From assembly GCA_052144935.1 (NCBI GenBank), contig JBKQPR010000231.1, positions 1-42,674 on the forward strand: DNA of 42,674 nucleotides. Reading direction: 5' to 3'. A model generated the notes under the pieces. That model was not told the origin of the DNA. It was given only the letters and a program-made list of their open reading frames with translations, and made no database searches. This DNA is from JOPF133 sp052144935 (GTDB lineage: Bacteria; Acidobacteriota; Terriglobia; Bryobacterales; Bryobacteraceae). Each line of letters starts with the position of its first letter. Position 1 is the stretch's first letter. Below, in pieces: positions 24,052 through 33,400 of the stretch. The position numbers and the translations under genes are program-made.

Positions 24052-24470
24052 CTCGATTACAGGATAAGCCGGATGTGGCGCAGGCCCAGAGGGCGCCCGG
24101 GGGCGCCCGGCAAAGGCGTTAGAAGGGCGAGCCGCATCGCTCTCGCGGGCTCAAAATGCATTCCTCACAGCCGGACCGGCGTTCCGGACCATCGGCAATC
24201 CATGCCGCCATCCATTCCGGCAGTCCCACCATCGGCTAACCCAGCATGAGAGGTCCCCCGGCTCTGCCGGGGAGGCAGCAGAAGTTTGACAGATCCGGGC
24301 ATGCGCCGTTCGCTCGGTCCGCTCCGGGGCGGGCGGATTGCAGTCAGCCGCTAGTGGGTTCGGAGCTGCGAAGCCGAGACTCGGCTGCGGTGTTGGGGTT
24401 TGTTGCGGTTGCGAACAGGCCCCTTTGAGGGGCCAGCAACCGAAAAGCCTCCGGCTTTGCCGGAGGATGG
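24052..24470. other. intergenic region with several GC-rich hairpins
   Basis: This gap between two minus-strand genes carries a duplicated 10-mer GGGCGCCCGG at 24091-24110, a hairpin CCCCGGC-TCT-GCCGGGG at 24256-24272, another GGCCCCT-TTG-AGGGGCC at 24418-24434, and the terminator-like hairpin listed separately. No credible protein was seen in any frame. The dense set of palindromes suggests REP-like sequences. Confidence 0.45.
24443..24466 (-). terminator. intrinsic terminator after the cytochrome-like gene
   Basis: On the minus strand the hairpin CCTCCGGC-AAA-GCCGGAGG (24466-24448) has a perfect 8-bp GC-rich stem and is followed by CTTTTC. It begins 5 nt after the stop of the gene ending at 24471, the position expected of a rho-independent terminator, although the U-tract is short. 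Confidence 0.6.
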
Positions 24471-25309
24471 TTACTGGCTGGTACCGCTCCCAGTGAAACA
24501 TGTCGAGAGCGCCTGACGCACTGTCTGAGTCAGACCGCCGAAAGGAAACACAACTGTCTCACCTGGGAAGAGATTACTGATCGTTAGCGTTTGCGCCGGC
24601 AACGGCATCGCGAACTTTGGCACCCCGAAGTTCTGCTTTGTTGCGTAGAGGATGGCAGCCCCCTCACCTTGATCGACCGTATAAGTAGACGGCACTTTTC
24701 CGTCCACTGCAGCAGACATTGCTCCGCCCGTCTGAGGGACGTCCCCAGGCGCCCATGCCAGTTGCATCTCGGCTTCGTGAGTATCGACGTGGCATGTGAG
24801 CGTCAACCGGTACATGTCTGGCTCTCCTGCGTTCCTCGCCGAAGGCACCTCCTGCAAGACGCTTACCATCAGTATCGGTGCCTGCGTCGTTGGGCTTTGG
24901 GTCCGGTTCACAGTCCACCCGCCTGCGCCGACGGCCCCCGCCGACAGCGCGCTTAGAAGTGCGTCTTGCGTCATCCTGTCCGGCAGCGGTATGCCCGCCG
25001 CTCCCATCGCCCTGGCTTTCAGTTTGCTGACCATCATTGCCGCTACGCTTGGATCGGGATGCGCCGCGTCGAATTTCTCGAGCGAGAGCCCGCCCGTCGG
25101 CTTCGCGTCGGTGTGACAGACCGCGCAGTACTTCTGCACCAGCGCGTTCTGTTGTGCCACGGGCATCGAACCGCTCGCCAATGCAACCGGAACTGCCGGC
25201 ACCTGATTCTTCGCTCCCTGTCCGTAAGCAGCCGGATTCAAACTCATTCCGGCTGCCATGCCAGGGCGCCAATCGTCCTGCCGGCGGACGTTTTCAATAT
25301 GGGATCCAT
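24471..25309 (-). CDS. cytochrome c-like secreted protein with a signal peptide in another frame
   Basis: The main frame (ATG 25259, 262 residues) contains one haem-binding CXXCH in QKYCAVCHTDAKP and a planctomycete- or acidobacterial-type cytochrome c fold (GLSLEKFDAAH) ending near residue 100, then a beta-rich domain of unknown function. The upstream sequence in another frame, from ATG 25309 with GGAG at 25317-25320, reads MDPILKTSAGRTIGALA, a perfect signal peptide start, and meets the main frame after one missing base near 25260. The protein was probably exported, with periplasmic haem attachment, and the current gene may be a frameshifted version. A sequencing error is the alternative. 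No cytochrome partner genes are near. Confidence 0.65.
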
Positions 25310-25579
25310 TCGGTGTCTCCGTTTAGAGTGCGTTTTCCGGACCGCAGTAAATATACCACAGGGTTATCAACTGAGATTCATATCTTGGGCGCCGCGGCGC
25401 CGCCACGTGACCGTTAGCCTGGCTTACTTGAGAAGTGCCCGGAAAACGTCCAGCGGCGGATTACGCACAGAAAGCCGGCTTGCCGCCGGTAATGCCGGTC
25501 AGGCCGTCACGTGGCTGCCTAACGCACTGCCCGTAGAAGTGCCGCTCCCAGCCCAGTCGGGCCTGCAGGTCCTCCCACC

Positions 25580-28063
25580 CTACTGCACGCCGATCAGCGT
25601 AGTGAAGCTGGTGGCCTCCAACGTGAACTGGGCCTTGCTGTCCGCTACGGACACGCGGCCGCTCTCCTCCATGCCGCGCTTGGCGTCGGTCACCCACATG
25701 CGAAGTTGTTTCACGTCCGCCGGCAGGCCTGTGACGGTTGCCGCGCGCGTGGCGCCGTTGTTTACGATGTGCAGCGTGTACGCGCCTTCCGCGATGTTTC
25801 CGAGAGCCGCACAGGCGATGCCGGGTTGATTGCACTTCACCGGCAGGGAAAACGACCGGGGAGGAGTCGACGCGAGCTGCTTCAGATTCCAGTACCGCTG
25901 GGTGGGCCGCAGCGGTCCCGCGTCGCCAAAGATACCGCCGCCTGCCAGGATCGAGTAATCGGCCGTCAGTTGCCATTGCAGGATCGATTTCGGCTGCGCG
26001 ATGTTGAGGATGCGCGTATACAAATTGATCTCGTAGAGCGCGAACTGTGGCTCCATGAAGATCTGGGGATAGCGATAAGCGGCGGCATCCGTGCTGCCCT
26101 CGGCCACTACCAGGGGAACGTTGAGGGACCTGGCGGCATCGCGCCACTGGGCCAGGATCTCATCCGTGCATCCCCGCCAGGAGTGGAAATCGACGGCGGC
26201 GATGTATTTCACGGCCTCCGGATCGCGCATGGCCGGCTTGATGAAATCGATGGGATTGGCATCGGAGGTGTCTCCGAGCACCAGTTTGGTGGCCAGTCCT
26301 CGGGAGGCAAAGTAGGGGCCCAGGGTCTTGATGAGTTCCGCGTGTTCTCTGGGCGTTTGGCGGACATTGATGCCAAGATCCGATTCGTTGAAGCTGAACA
26401 TGGCCGCCTCGACTCCGTACTTCTCCTTGAGGTAGACCAGGTACCCGGCGATCGATTCCTTGATGCGGTCCAGCTTCGCCGGATTCAGCGGGTTCCCACG
26501 CGGTCCGGTCTGTGGAGCGGCGCCGCGACCACCCCCTCGCCCGGCAGTTCCGGTGGCGTTCGGAGCACCGGCGGCGCCCACGGCGGCCGGGTTGACCGCG
26601 GGGGATACGGCGCCCCGGCCAGCAGCGGCGTCAACCGCTCCTTGACCGCCGGTGCCGATAGCTCCCTGGCCCGCGGCGGCATCGGCCGCGCCACGGCCAG
26701 CAGCCGCACCACGGCCGCCGGCGTCAACCGCTCCCTGACCGCCGGTGCCGATAGCTCCCTGGCCCGCGGCGGCATCGGCCGCGCCACGGCCACCAGGGGC
26801 GTCACCCGATCCCCGGTCGGCAGTGGCATCCGCCGCACTCCGGCCAGCAGCCGCGCCCCGGCCGCCACCGGCGTCAACCGCACCCCGGCCAGCCGCGTTA
26901 ACCGCACCTCGTCCGCCGGCCGCACCACGGCCGCCGGCATCAGACGCACCACGGCCTGCGGCATCAGCCGCACCACGGCCGCCTCCTGCTCCCCGGCCGC
27001 CAGGCCCAAACCCGCCGCGGCCGCCGAGTATTGCCCATGCCGGAGCCGACCAGGCGCTCACAATAATCGGCATTCCCTTCCGCGCCAGTGTGCGAGCCAT
27101 CTCCATCGCCTGCACGACTCGCGGATTAATCTTCCCGGCCCGGGCCGCCTCCAGCGGATCGACATCCTCATTGGGGTGCCAGACAGACCACGGCAGCTCG
27201 ACACGTCCCCAGGCGACGCGCAGGTTGTCCAGGCTGTACTGGATCACGGCAGGGTCCGTCCTGGCGTTCTGCAAACGGAAATTGCCTCCGAGTCCGTCGA
27301 ACATCTGCCCCGGATGCGTGGCATCGATAGTGAAGTCCACCGGACTCCGGTCCACTTCGCCGGCGGCCTTTAGCGCAAAGCTCTTCCGGGCCGTCTGCCC
27401 TCCCGCCGCCTTGCCGGTCATTACGGCCAGGTAGACCTGGATATCGAAGTTATTCTCCCGGCGGTCGTCGCGGATGAGGATGTCGGCCGGCTCGTCAAAC
27501 ATCACCTCGAGTTGGCGGCGCGGCGAAATGAATCGAACGCCGCTGGCTTTGGCATGCAGGTACTCATTCTGATCGTTCGCTCCGGGAGCCAGAGAAACCT
27601 GGTCCGGCGCCGGAGGGACCGGCCCGATCAACTGCGCCGAGCCGCCCGAATAAAGCGCCGCGGGCAATTCGAGGCAGTAATACGCCCCGGCGATATCCGC
27701 GTCGTCCCGGAACGAGTAGTCGACGTTCACCTGGGCGGCGCCGGGGCCGGTCTCCTCGACCACTTCGGTGGCGGAGAAGTTCCAGTCGGCGCCCTGGGAC
27801 TGGAGCGCACGCGGCGGGCGCATCTGGATGGTCACGGTTTCGATCGTTCCTTTGCGGCTGTAGCTGTTCGTCTGCCGCTCCCGGCCGGTCCGCGACACTG
27901 CGGACCAGTCCGGCTGGACCACGCACATGCTGGAGTTCAATTCCATCAGGTGCCCGTCGATCCGTATCCCCGTCAGATTGCCCCAAGCCATCGTCTCGGG
28001 CTGGGCGTTTGCTGGAGCGGCAAGACCCGCCAGCAGAAATGCAACGATCACGGTACGCAACAC
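25580..28063 (-). CDS. GH30-like secreted glycosidase with a large Gly/Ala/Arg-rich insert
   Basis: 827 residues with signal peptide LRTVIVAFLLAGLAAPANAQ. An N-terminal beta-domain (about 20-245) is followed by a TIM-barrel glycosidase of the GH30/clan A type: FDGLGGNFRLQN, SAWSAPAWAIL (about 335), the acid/base SFNESDLG (about 565) and the nucleophile-like VVAEGSTDAA (about 680), then a beta-sandwich C-domain. Between SAWSAPAWAIL and LDRIKESIAGYLVYLKEKYG sits an insert of about 170 residues of RGAADAAGGRGA-type repeats (about 350-520). The start is GTG 28063, with AAGGAG 7 nt upstream; the ATG at 28096 is less likely. It is the last gene of the saccharolytic operon. The substrate is unclear: beta-1,6-glucan, galactan and glucosylceramide-type linkages are known for GH30. 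Confidence 0.8.
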   Translation of the reverse strand: MLRTVIVAFLLAGLAAPANAQPETMAWGNLTGIRIDGHLMELNSSMCVVQPDWSAVSRTGRERQTNSYSRKGTIETVTIQMRPPRALQSQGADWNFSATEVVEETGPGAAQVNVDYSFRDDADIAGAYYCLELPAALYSGGSAQLIGPVPPAPDQVSLAPGANDQNEYLHAKASGVRFISPRRQLEVMFDEPADILIRDDRRENNFDIQVYLAVMTGKAAGGQTARKSFALKAAGEVDRSPVDFTIDATHPGQMFDGLGGNFRLQNARTDPAVIQYSLDNLRVAWGRVELPWSVWHPNEDVDPLEAARAGKINPRVVQAMEMARTLARKGMPIIVSAWSAPAWAILGGRGGFGPGGRGAGGGRGAADAAGRGASDAGGRGAAGGRGAVNAAGRGAVDAGGGRGAAAGRSAADATADRGSGDAPGGRGAADAAAGQGAIGTGGQGAVDAGGRGAAAGRGAADAAAGQGAIGTGGQGAVDAAAGRGAVSPAVNPAAVGAAGAPNATGTAGRGGGRGAAPQTGPRGNPLNPAKLDRIKESIAGYLVYLKEKYGVEAAMFSFNESDLGINVRQTPREHAELIKTLGPYFASRGLATKLVLGDTSDANPIDFIKPAMRDPEAVKYIAAVDFHSWRGCTDEILAQWRDAARSLNVPLVVAEGSTDAAAYRYPQIFMEPQFALYEINLYTRILNIAQPKSILQWQLTADYSILAGGGIFGDAGPLRPTQRYWNLKQLASTPPRSFSLPVKCNQPGIACAALGNIAEGAYTLHIVNNGATRAATVTGLPADVKQLRMWVTDAKRGMEESGRVSVADSKAQFTLEATSFTTLIGVQ
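26628..26792. repeat. 72-bp direct repeat in the low-complexity insert
   Basis: Bases 26628-26699 and 26721-26792 are almost identical (one mismatch seen), spaced by 93 bp, which is 31 codons. They encode the Gly/Ala-rich repeat of the GH30-like enzyme. The near-identity indicates a recent duplication. Confidence 0.85.
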
Positions 28064-28154
28064 GGTCACTCTCCTTCCGATCGGGCTCGCGGGCATCCAG
28101 CCGGGCGCCTGCTTTCGGGGGTGAGGGGCCCGAATCGGCCAATCATTTCTTCTC

Positions 28155-29288
28155 TCACGTTTTCACCGTCGTGGCTTTGTGCTTCGTATCCAACTCCCGC
28201 AGCGCGAAGGCATACGCGCCGACCGCCACCGCCTCGCTGGTGCCCAGACGTGTGATCCCCACGGCGGTGCGGCGCATCGGATCGTAAAAAATCCGCCGGC
28301 CGGAGCCGGGCACTTCGACGGAGCGTACCTCGCCCCGCAGGAAATCCTGGCGCTCCTGGGGATCTTCGATGTTGAACGCCACCGGCGCCAGGCGGCGCAT
28401 CGGTGGCGTGTAGCCATCGTAAGTCGCGTTCATGGCGCGCACGAGGCACGCGAGAAACAGAGGATGCGCGCCGGCGATTCCGCCGCCGATCACCGCCAGG
28501 CCGTCGATCAGAGTCAAGGCTTGGGCGAGCGCATCGCCCGCCACTTTGCCCAGCCGCCCAAACGCCTCCATGGCCGCCTCCCGGTTGCCCGGCGCTGTCC
28601 CCATGGCGATTTCGGAGAGGATCCGCGGTTCCGGCGCGTCGTCCTCCGCAATCCCGCACAACTCAGCGTAGACTCGCCGCAAGCCACGAATCGAAGCGCC
28701 TTCTTCGGCATTCACCGATGGATTCAGTTTGTTGCGCAGCAGCCAGGCTTCTCCACCGGCCGAGTTATCGCCAATCCACAACTCGCCGTTGCGCACGATG
28801 CCGCCGCCCAGTCCGGTGCCCAAGGTGAGACCGAACAGGTTGTGGTAGCGCTTCGGGTTCCCGGCCGCCTCCAGCATCCCATTCACGTACGGCAGAAAGC
28901 CCGCGATGGCTTCCCCGTACACGAAGAGATCGCCGTCGTTGTTGATGAACACGGGGATGCCGAAGCGTTCTTCGAGAATCGGTCCCAGCGGCACGGGGTC
29001 GCTAAAGGCCGGGAAGTTTTTCAATCCGGCGATGATCCCCTGGGGGTAATCGGCAGGACCGGGGAAGGCGAAACTGATGGCCGCCGGCGGCTCGGGCAAA
29101 AGCCCCTTCAAGTCTTCGAAACCGGCGACGATATTGGCCAGGCAGCGGTCGCGGTCCTCGGCTTCCGTTGGGCGCGACGAGGGGCCGGCCAACAACTGCG
29201 TGCCACGAATCGCCGAGAACTTCAGCCCGGTGCGGCCGGCATCGAGAGTCAGCACAATGCGAGGGTCCTGCGCGATTTCCTTCGCCAT
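28155..29288 (-). CDS. ROK-family sugar kinase
   Basis: 377 residues with the ROK/hexokinase fold: an N-terminal phosphate motif VLTLDAGRTGLKFS (about 12-25), IPVFINNDGDLFVYGEA with the catalytic Asp (about 110-126), and the adenosine/sugar motif LGTGLGGGIV (about 155-164). The HxCxCGxxGCxE zinc motif of many ROK glucokinases is absent; the equivalent region reads SAGGEAWLLRNK. It would phosphorylate a hexose or N-acetylated sugar entering by the MFS transporter next to it. The ATG is preceded by AAAGGGA with a 7-nt spacer and lies 3 nt after the transporter stop. A sugar-binding regulatory role (NagC-like) is unlikely because no HTH domain is visible. Confidence 0.88.
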   Translation of the reverse strand: MAKEIAQDPRIVLTLDAGRTGLKFSAIRGTQLLAGPSSRPTEAEDRDRCLANIVAGFEDLKGLLPEPPAAISFAFPGPADYPQGIIAGLKNFPAFSDPVPLGPILEERFGIPVFINNDGDLFVYGEAIAGFLPYVNGMLEAAGNPKRYHNLFGLTLGTGLGGGIVRNGELWIGDNSAGGEAWLLRNKLNPSVNAEEGASIRGLRRVYAELCGIAEDDAPEPRILSEIAMGTAPGNREAAMEAFGRLGKVAGDALAQALTLIDGLAVIGGGIAGAHPLFLACLVRAMNATYDGYTPPMRRLAPVAFNIEDPQERQDFLRGEVRSVEVPGSGRRIFYDPMRRTAVGITRLGTSEAVAVGAYAFALRELDTKHKATTVKT

Positions 29289-29291
29289 GGT

Positions 29292-30455
29292 CTAATCCCT
29301 TTCGGCAGCCTTCGTAGAGAAGCCTACCCACGCAATGTACGCAATCGCCGCCAGTGGCACCAGGAAGCCGGTCTCGACCGAGCCGGCGGCGTCGGAGACA
29401 AATCCCATCAGCGGCGGCAGGAACGCGCCTCCCACGATGGCCATCACCAGCAGGCCCGAAAGCGAGTTGGCCTCCTCCGGCATGCGGTCCACGGTGATGG
29501 AGAAGATCAGCGGAAACACGTTCGCAAACCCGAGACCCACCAGTGCGAACGCGGCTGTGGCAATGAGTTTCGAGGGCACGAACAGCCCCAGCAGGCCGAC
29601 GATGGAGAGCGCCGCGGTCACCTTGAGAAATGCCTTGGGCTTGATCCAGCGCAGCACCACGCCGCCCGAAAATCGGCCCACGGTCAAAGCGGCGAAGAAC
29701 AGCCCGGTGCCCAGCAGGCCGAGTTTCTCGATGTCCACTCCGAAGCGATCCTTCAAGTACAGCGGGATGTTGGCGCTGACGCAAACCTCCGCGCCCACGT
29801 ACAGGAAGATCGCCAGCACCATGGTGAAGACGAAGCCGCTCTTGAGCAGTCCGAGACACGAGCCGAGCGTGGCGGCCCGGCGATCCGGTTTGGCAACCCC
29901 CACCCGCACTGTGGCTGCCGCGACTAATGCGATCGCAATGGCCACGCTGAACACCGGAAAGATCACGCCCCAGCTCAGCCCAAATTCGCGGGCGGCGACC
30001 ACCGGGATGACCGGCCCCGAAAGCGACCCGATGGCTTTCACGAACTGGGCCATGGAGAGGTTGCTGGAATACGCGCCTTCCGGCGAGACGTCGCGCATCA
30101 GCGGATTGCCGGCTACTTGCAAGATGGTCGCCCCGGCGCCCAACAGCAGCACGGTCAGCAGGAACACAGGGAACGTGGAGAAGCCGAAGAAGGAGGGGAT
30201 CAGGACGCCCGCGAGCATGATGCTCAGCCCCAGCATAAGGACGAACTTCTTGCCCTTTTTGTCCTGGTATATGCCCATCGGCACGGAGAGGATGCCGAAC
30301 ATGATGAAGCCTGTGAAGGCGATCAACAGGGCGGCGAAATTGGAAAGGCTGAACTGCTGTTTGGCGAGGCTGACGAAGGGCCCCGCCGCGTCGGCGAAAC
30401 CCATCGCCAGGAACGCCAGGAAGACCGGAACGGCCTGAGAGGAACGTTTGCTCAC
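29292..30455 (-). CDS. FucP-like MFS sugar transporter
   Basis: A 387-residue MFS permease with about 12 hydrophobic helices. Features of the FucP/GlcP branch include the N-terminal VPVFLAFLAMGFADAAGPFV, the loop PMGIYQDKKGKKF between helices 2 and 3, and GAGATILQVAGNPLMRDVSP in helix 4, which contains the NP.. motif of the family. The predicted job is proton-driven import of a hexose, deoxyhexose or related sugar across the inner membrane. The GTG start overlaps the stop of the GH2 gene by 4 nt, and the ROK kinase follows directly, giving import then phosphorylation. The sugar itself cannot be read from the sequence. Confidence 0.9.
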   Translation of the reverse strand: MSKRSSQAVPVFLAFLAMGFADAAGPFVSLAKQQFSLSNFAALLIAFTGFIMFGILSVPMGIYQDKKGKKFVLMLGLSIMLAGVLIPSFFGFSTFPVFLLTVLLLGAGATILQVAGNPLMRDVSPEGAYSSNLSMAQFVKAIGSLSGPVIPVVAAREFGLSWGVIFPVFSVAIAIALVAAATVRVGVAKPDRRAATLGSCLGLLKSGFVFTMVLAIFLYVGAEVCVSANIPLYLKDRFGVDIEKLGLLGTGLFFAALTVGRFSGGVVLRWIKPKAFLKVTAALSIVGLLGLFVPSKLIATAAFALVGLGFANVFPLIFSITVDRMPEEANSLSGLLVMAIVGGAFLPPLMGFVSDAAGSVETGFLVPLAAIAYIAWVGFSTKAAERD

Positions 30456-33400
30456 GGCCGCGAACCCTTATCGGCCAAGTTTGCCACGTTGAAGCCCTCC
30501 ACGACGATGCGCGGACGCTCGCCACGCGTATCGGCATTCTCCAGTTCGGTTCGAATGGTCCGCCGCTCGCCGGGCATGAGCGCCACGTAGTTGTCGCTCG
30601 AGATCGAGGGAAGGATGCGATCGCCGCCCTTCTCCCGTACGGGCTTCACTCGCACCATCAACGCGGGCTGGCTGGAAGCGTTCTTCAGTTCCGTGGTCAG
30701 CAGCCATCGTGAGCCTTGCCGCTCGGTCTTGACCGTGGCCGTAACTTCGACCTTGGGCAGGTCGCGAATTGCCTTGAAGTTGTATTCTTCCACGCCGCGC
30801 AGGTAGAAGTTATCGGAAATGGTCTGGCCGCCGCGCACCAGCTTGAGGCGGATGAAATGCACCGGGGTCAAGCCTGAAGGATACTCCAGCTTGATCGGCG
30901 ATTGGACGCTGTCTTCCGCGGAATCGAGCGTGGCCGTTTTCTCCCACTGCTTGGAGCCGTCCATGTTCAGGATTTCGGCCTGCGCCGTGAGGCCCGTGGC
31001 GTTGCCGCCGCTGTAGTTGACCACTTCGACCGTATCGGTGACCGGGTTCCATTGGATGTGCAATGGCTCCGATCCCTTCTTGCTGCCGAAATAGCCGCCG
31101 CTCTGATCGAAGTAGTAGTCGTAAGTCTGCCAGACGAACGAGGGCCAGCAGGGATGGCTCATCCACAACAGAACCCCCATGCGGTTCTTGCCCTGAGCCT
31201 CAAATATGGCCCGATAGCCATCGTAGTCGATGAACTGCGACAGCGCCACGAACTCGGCGGCATCTTTAGCGCCGCCATAGGTCTTGTCGATCATGTCGCG
31301 CCACGCCGCCGCTCCCTGCGCACCGGTGATGGTGAAATCGTGCATGCCCCAGACATCCCCTTGGGGCCACATGTCCGCCGCGGGCATCATCTGTTTCAGA
31401 CTGTCCATGGTGACCACGTTGGGCATGCCCAGCTCACTGTGGAGCTTGGTGGTGGCACGCTGCTGGAAGTAGAACTTAGGGAACTGAGTGCGGTATGGGC
31501 CGCCGCCCGAGACCGGTCCCTGAGCCGAATTGGGGATGTAGTAGAGGCCGGGGTGCAGGGACGCGGTGAGGCTCTTCAGCCCGGACTCGATCGGCTCCGG
31601 CGGGTTGCCCTCGTTGCGGCCCACGTAGAGTCCCACGGAAGGGTGATTGCGAATCCGCAGAATGAAATCTTCCGCGTTCTTGAGAAACATGGTGGGATCG
31701 TCGGGATTCGGCCCATCCACCGGATTGGCCAGCCAAAAGTCCTGCCACACCACGATGCCGTACTTGTCGCAGGCATCGTAGAAGGCGTCGTCGCCGGTCT
31801 GCCCCACCCAGTTGCGGATCATGGTGAAATTCATGTCCTTGTGGTAGCGCACGGCCACGTCGTATTCGCGCGCGCGATAGCGCAGCATGGATTCGGGGAA
31901 CCCCCAGTTGCCGCCGCGGCCGATGAAGCGGCGGCCGTTGATCCAGATGCGCAGGGCGCCGCCATCTTCGCTGTAGGTGTACTGTCTGACGCCGACCTGG
32001 AATTTTTTGGTGTCCGAGGCTCCGCCGCCTGACAGGAACGATAGCTCCACGGGGTAGAGATTCTGCTCGCCGTACCCGGCCGGCCACCACAGCTTAGGAT
32101 GGTCCAGGCGCAAGGCCGGCGTAGTGGTGGGATCGAGCTTGACCGTTTTAGACGAGCCCGCTTCCACCGTGACCACCTTTTCGAACGTCACCTCGCCGAA
32201 GCGGCCGCGCAGTCTGCCCGAGATGGCGTTCGGGCCGCTGTTTCGCAGAACGGTTTCGATGGTGATATCCGCGCGCGTGGTATCCGGCAGCGGCAGCGTG
32301 CTGGTGACCAGCGGATTCTCGATCGTCACGTCGCGCGTAATGGTCAGAGAGACGTCGCTCCAGATGCCGATATCGCGGCCGCGGACGGTGGGAATCCAGT
32401 CCCAGCCGGCGGTGGCGTGATAGGTGGGATTGTCGGCTCCCAGCGCGCCGCCATTCAGATCCGGGCTGGCGAAGGTCTTTTCCTTTACGCTGCCGGGTGT
32501 GGCGTTCTTGATGATGCGGACGGCCAGCGCGTTGACCCAGCGGGGCCGGATCCTCCCGGTCACATCGAAGCTGGCGCGCATAAATCCGCCGTCGATGCGG
32601 CCCAGCGGCTCGCCGTTCAGGAAGACTTCGGCCTTCCAGTTGACGCCGGTGAAATTCAGCCAGACACGCTGTCCGGTATAGAGAGGGGGAACTGTAAACT
32701 CGTCGCGATACCAGAAATCGGCCCAGAAAAACGAATCGGAAATGGCGAGCTGGTTGTTCCCGAAGTTGGGATCGGGAAGCGCGCCATCGTCCCAATAACT
32801 CGACAGCACGGTGCCGGGGACCGTCGCGGGCAGCCAGTCCCCATCCACGAACCCCACCTGCGAGATCGCCTTTCCATTGGCCCTCACAAGCGAATCGCGC
32901 TGTATGCGCCATGCGCCCGCGGAGAGCTGCGACCGGCCGTTCTCCGCGTCCGGCGCCGGCTTGGGACGCGGCACCGGCCCGCCTCGCCCGTACACTTCGA
33001 GTTCGCTGAGGATGAAGCTATCCGGCGCGGCGGGTTTGGTCATGAACACGCGCACGTAGCGGCCGTGCTGCGGCTGGGCCAGCTTCACGTCGTCGATCAG
33101 GGCGCCGGAAGCCGTCACCATCTGAATGGTTTTCCAAGCCGCCGCATCGCCGGACACCTGGATGGCCGCTTCGGCCGGGTGGCGGATCCAGGAGAGCGCC
33201 ACGCGGTCGAAGGTGCAGGCCGCGCCCAGGTCCACGTACACCCACTCGTCGCCGGTGGCCGCGCTCATCCACGCGCTGGTGAAGTGATAAGGGCCGCCGG
33301 CTTCCACGCGCTCGCCCTTATCGCGCAGGACCACTTCCTCGACGATCCAGCGGGAGGCGCTGGGCGCAGATAGCTCGATGCGGATGCGTCGGTTCCGCGC

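Noticed and set aside
25706..27373. Long plus-strand frame opposite the GH30-like gene
   Set aside because: It arises from the repetitive GC-rich insert. The opposite strand carries catalytic motifs and a signal peptide.
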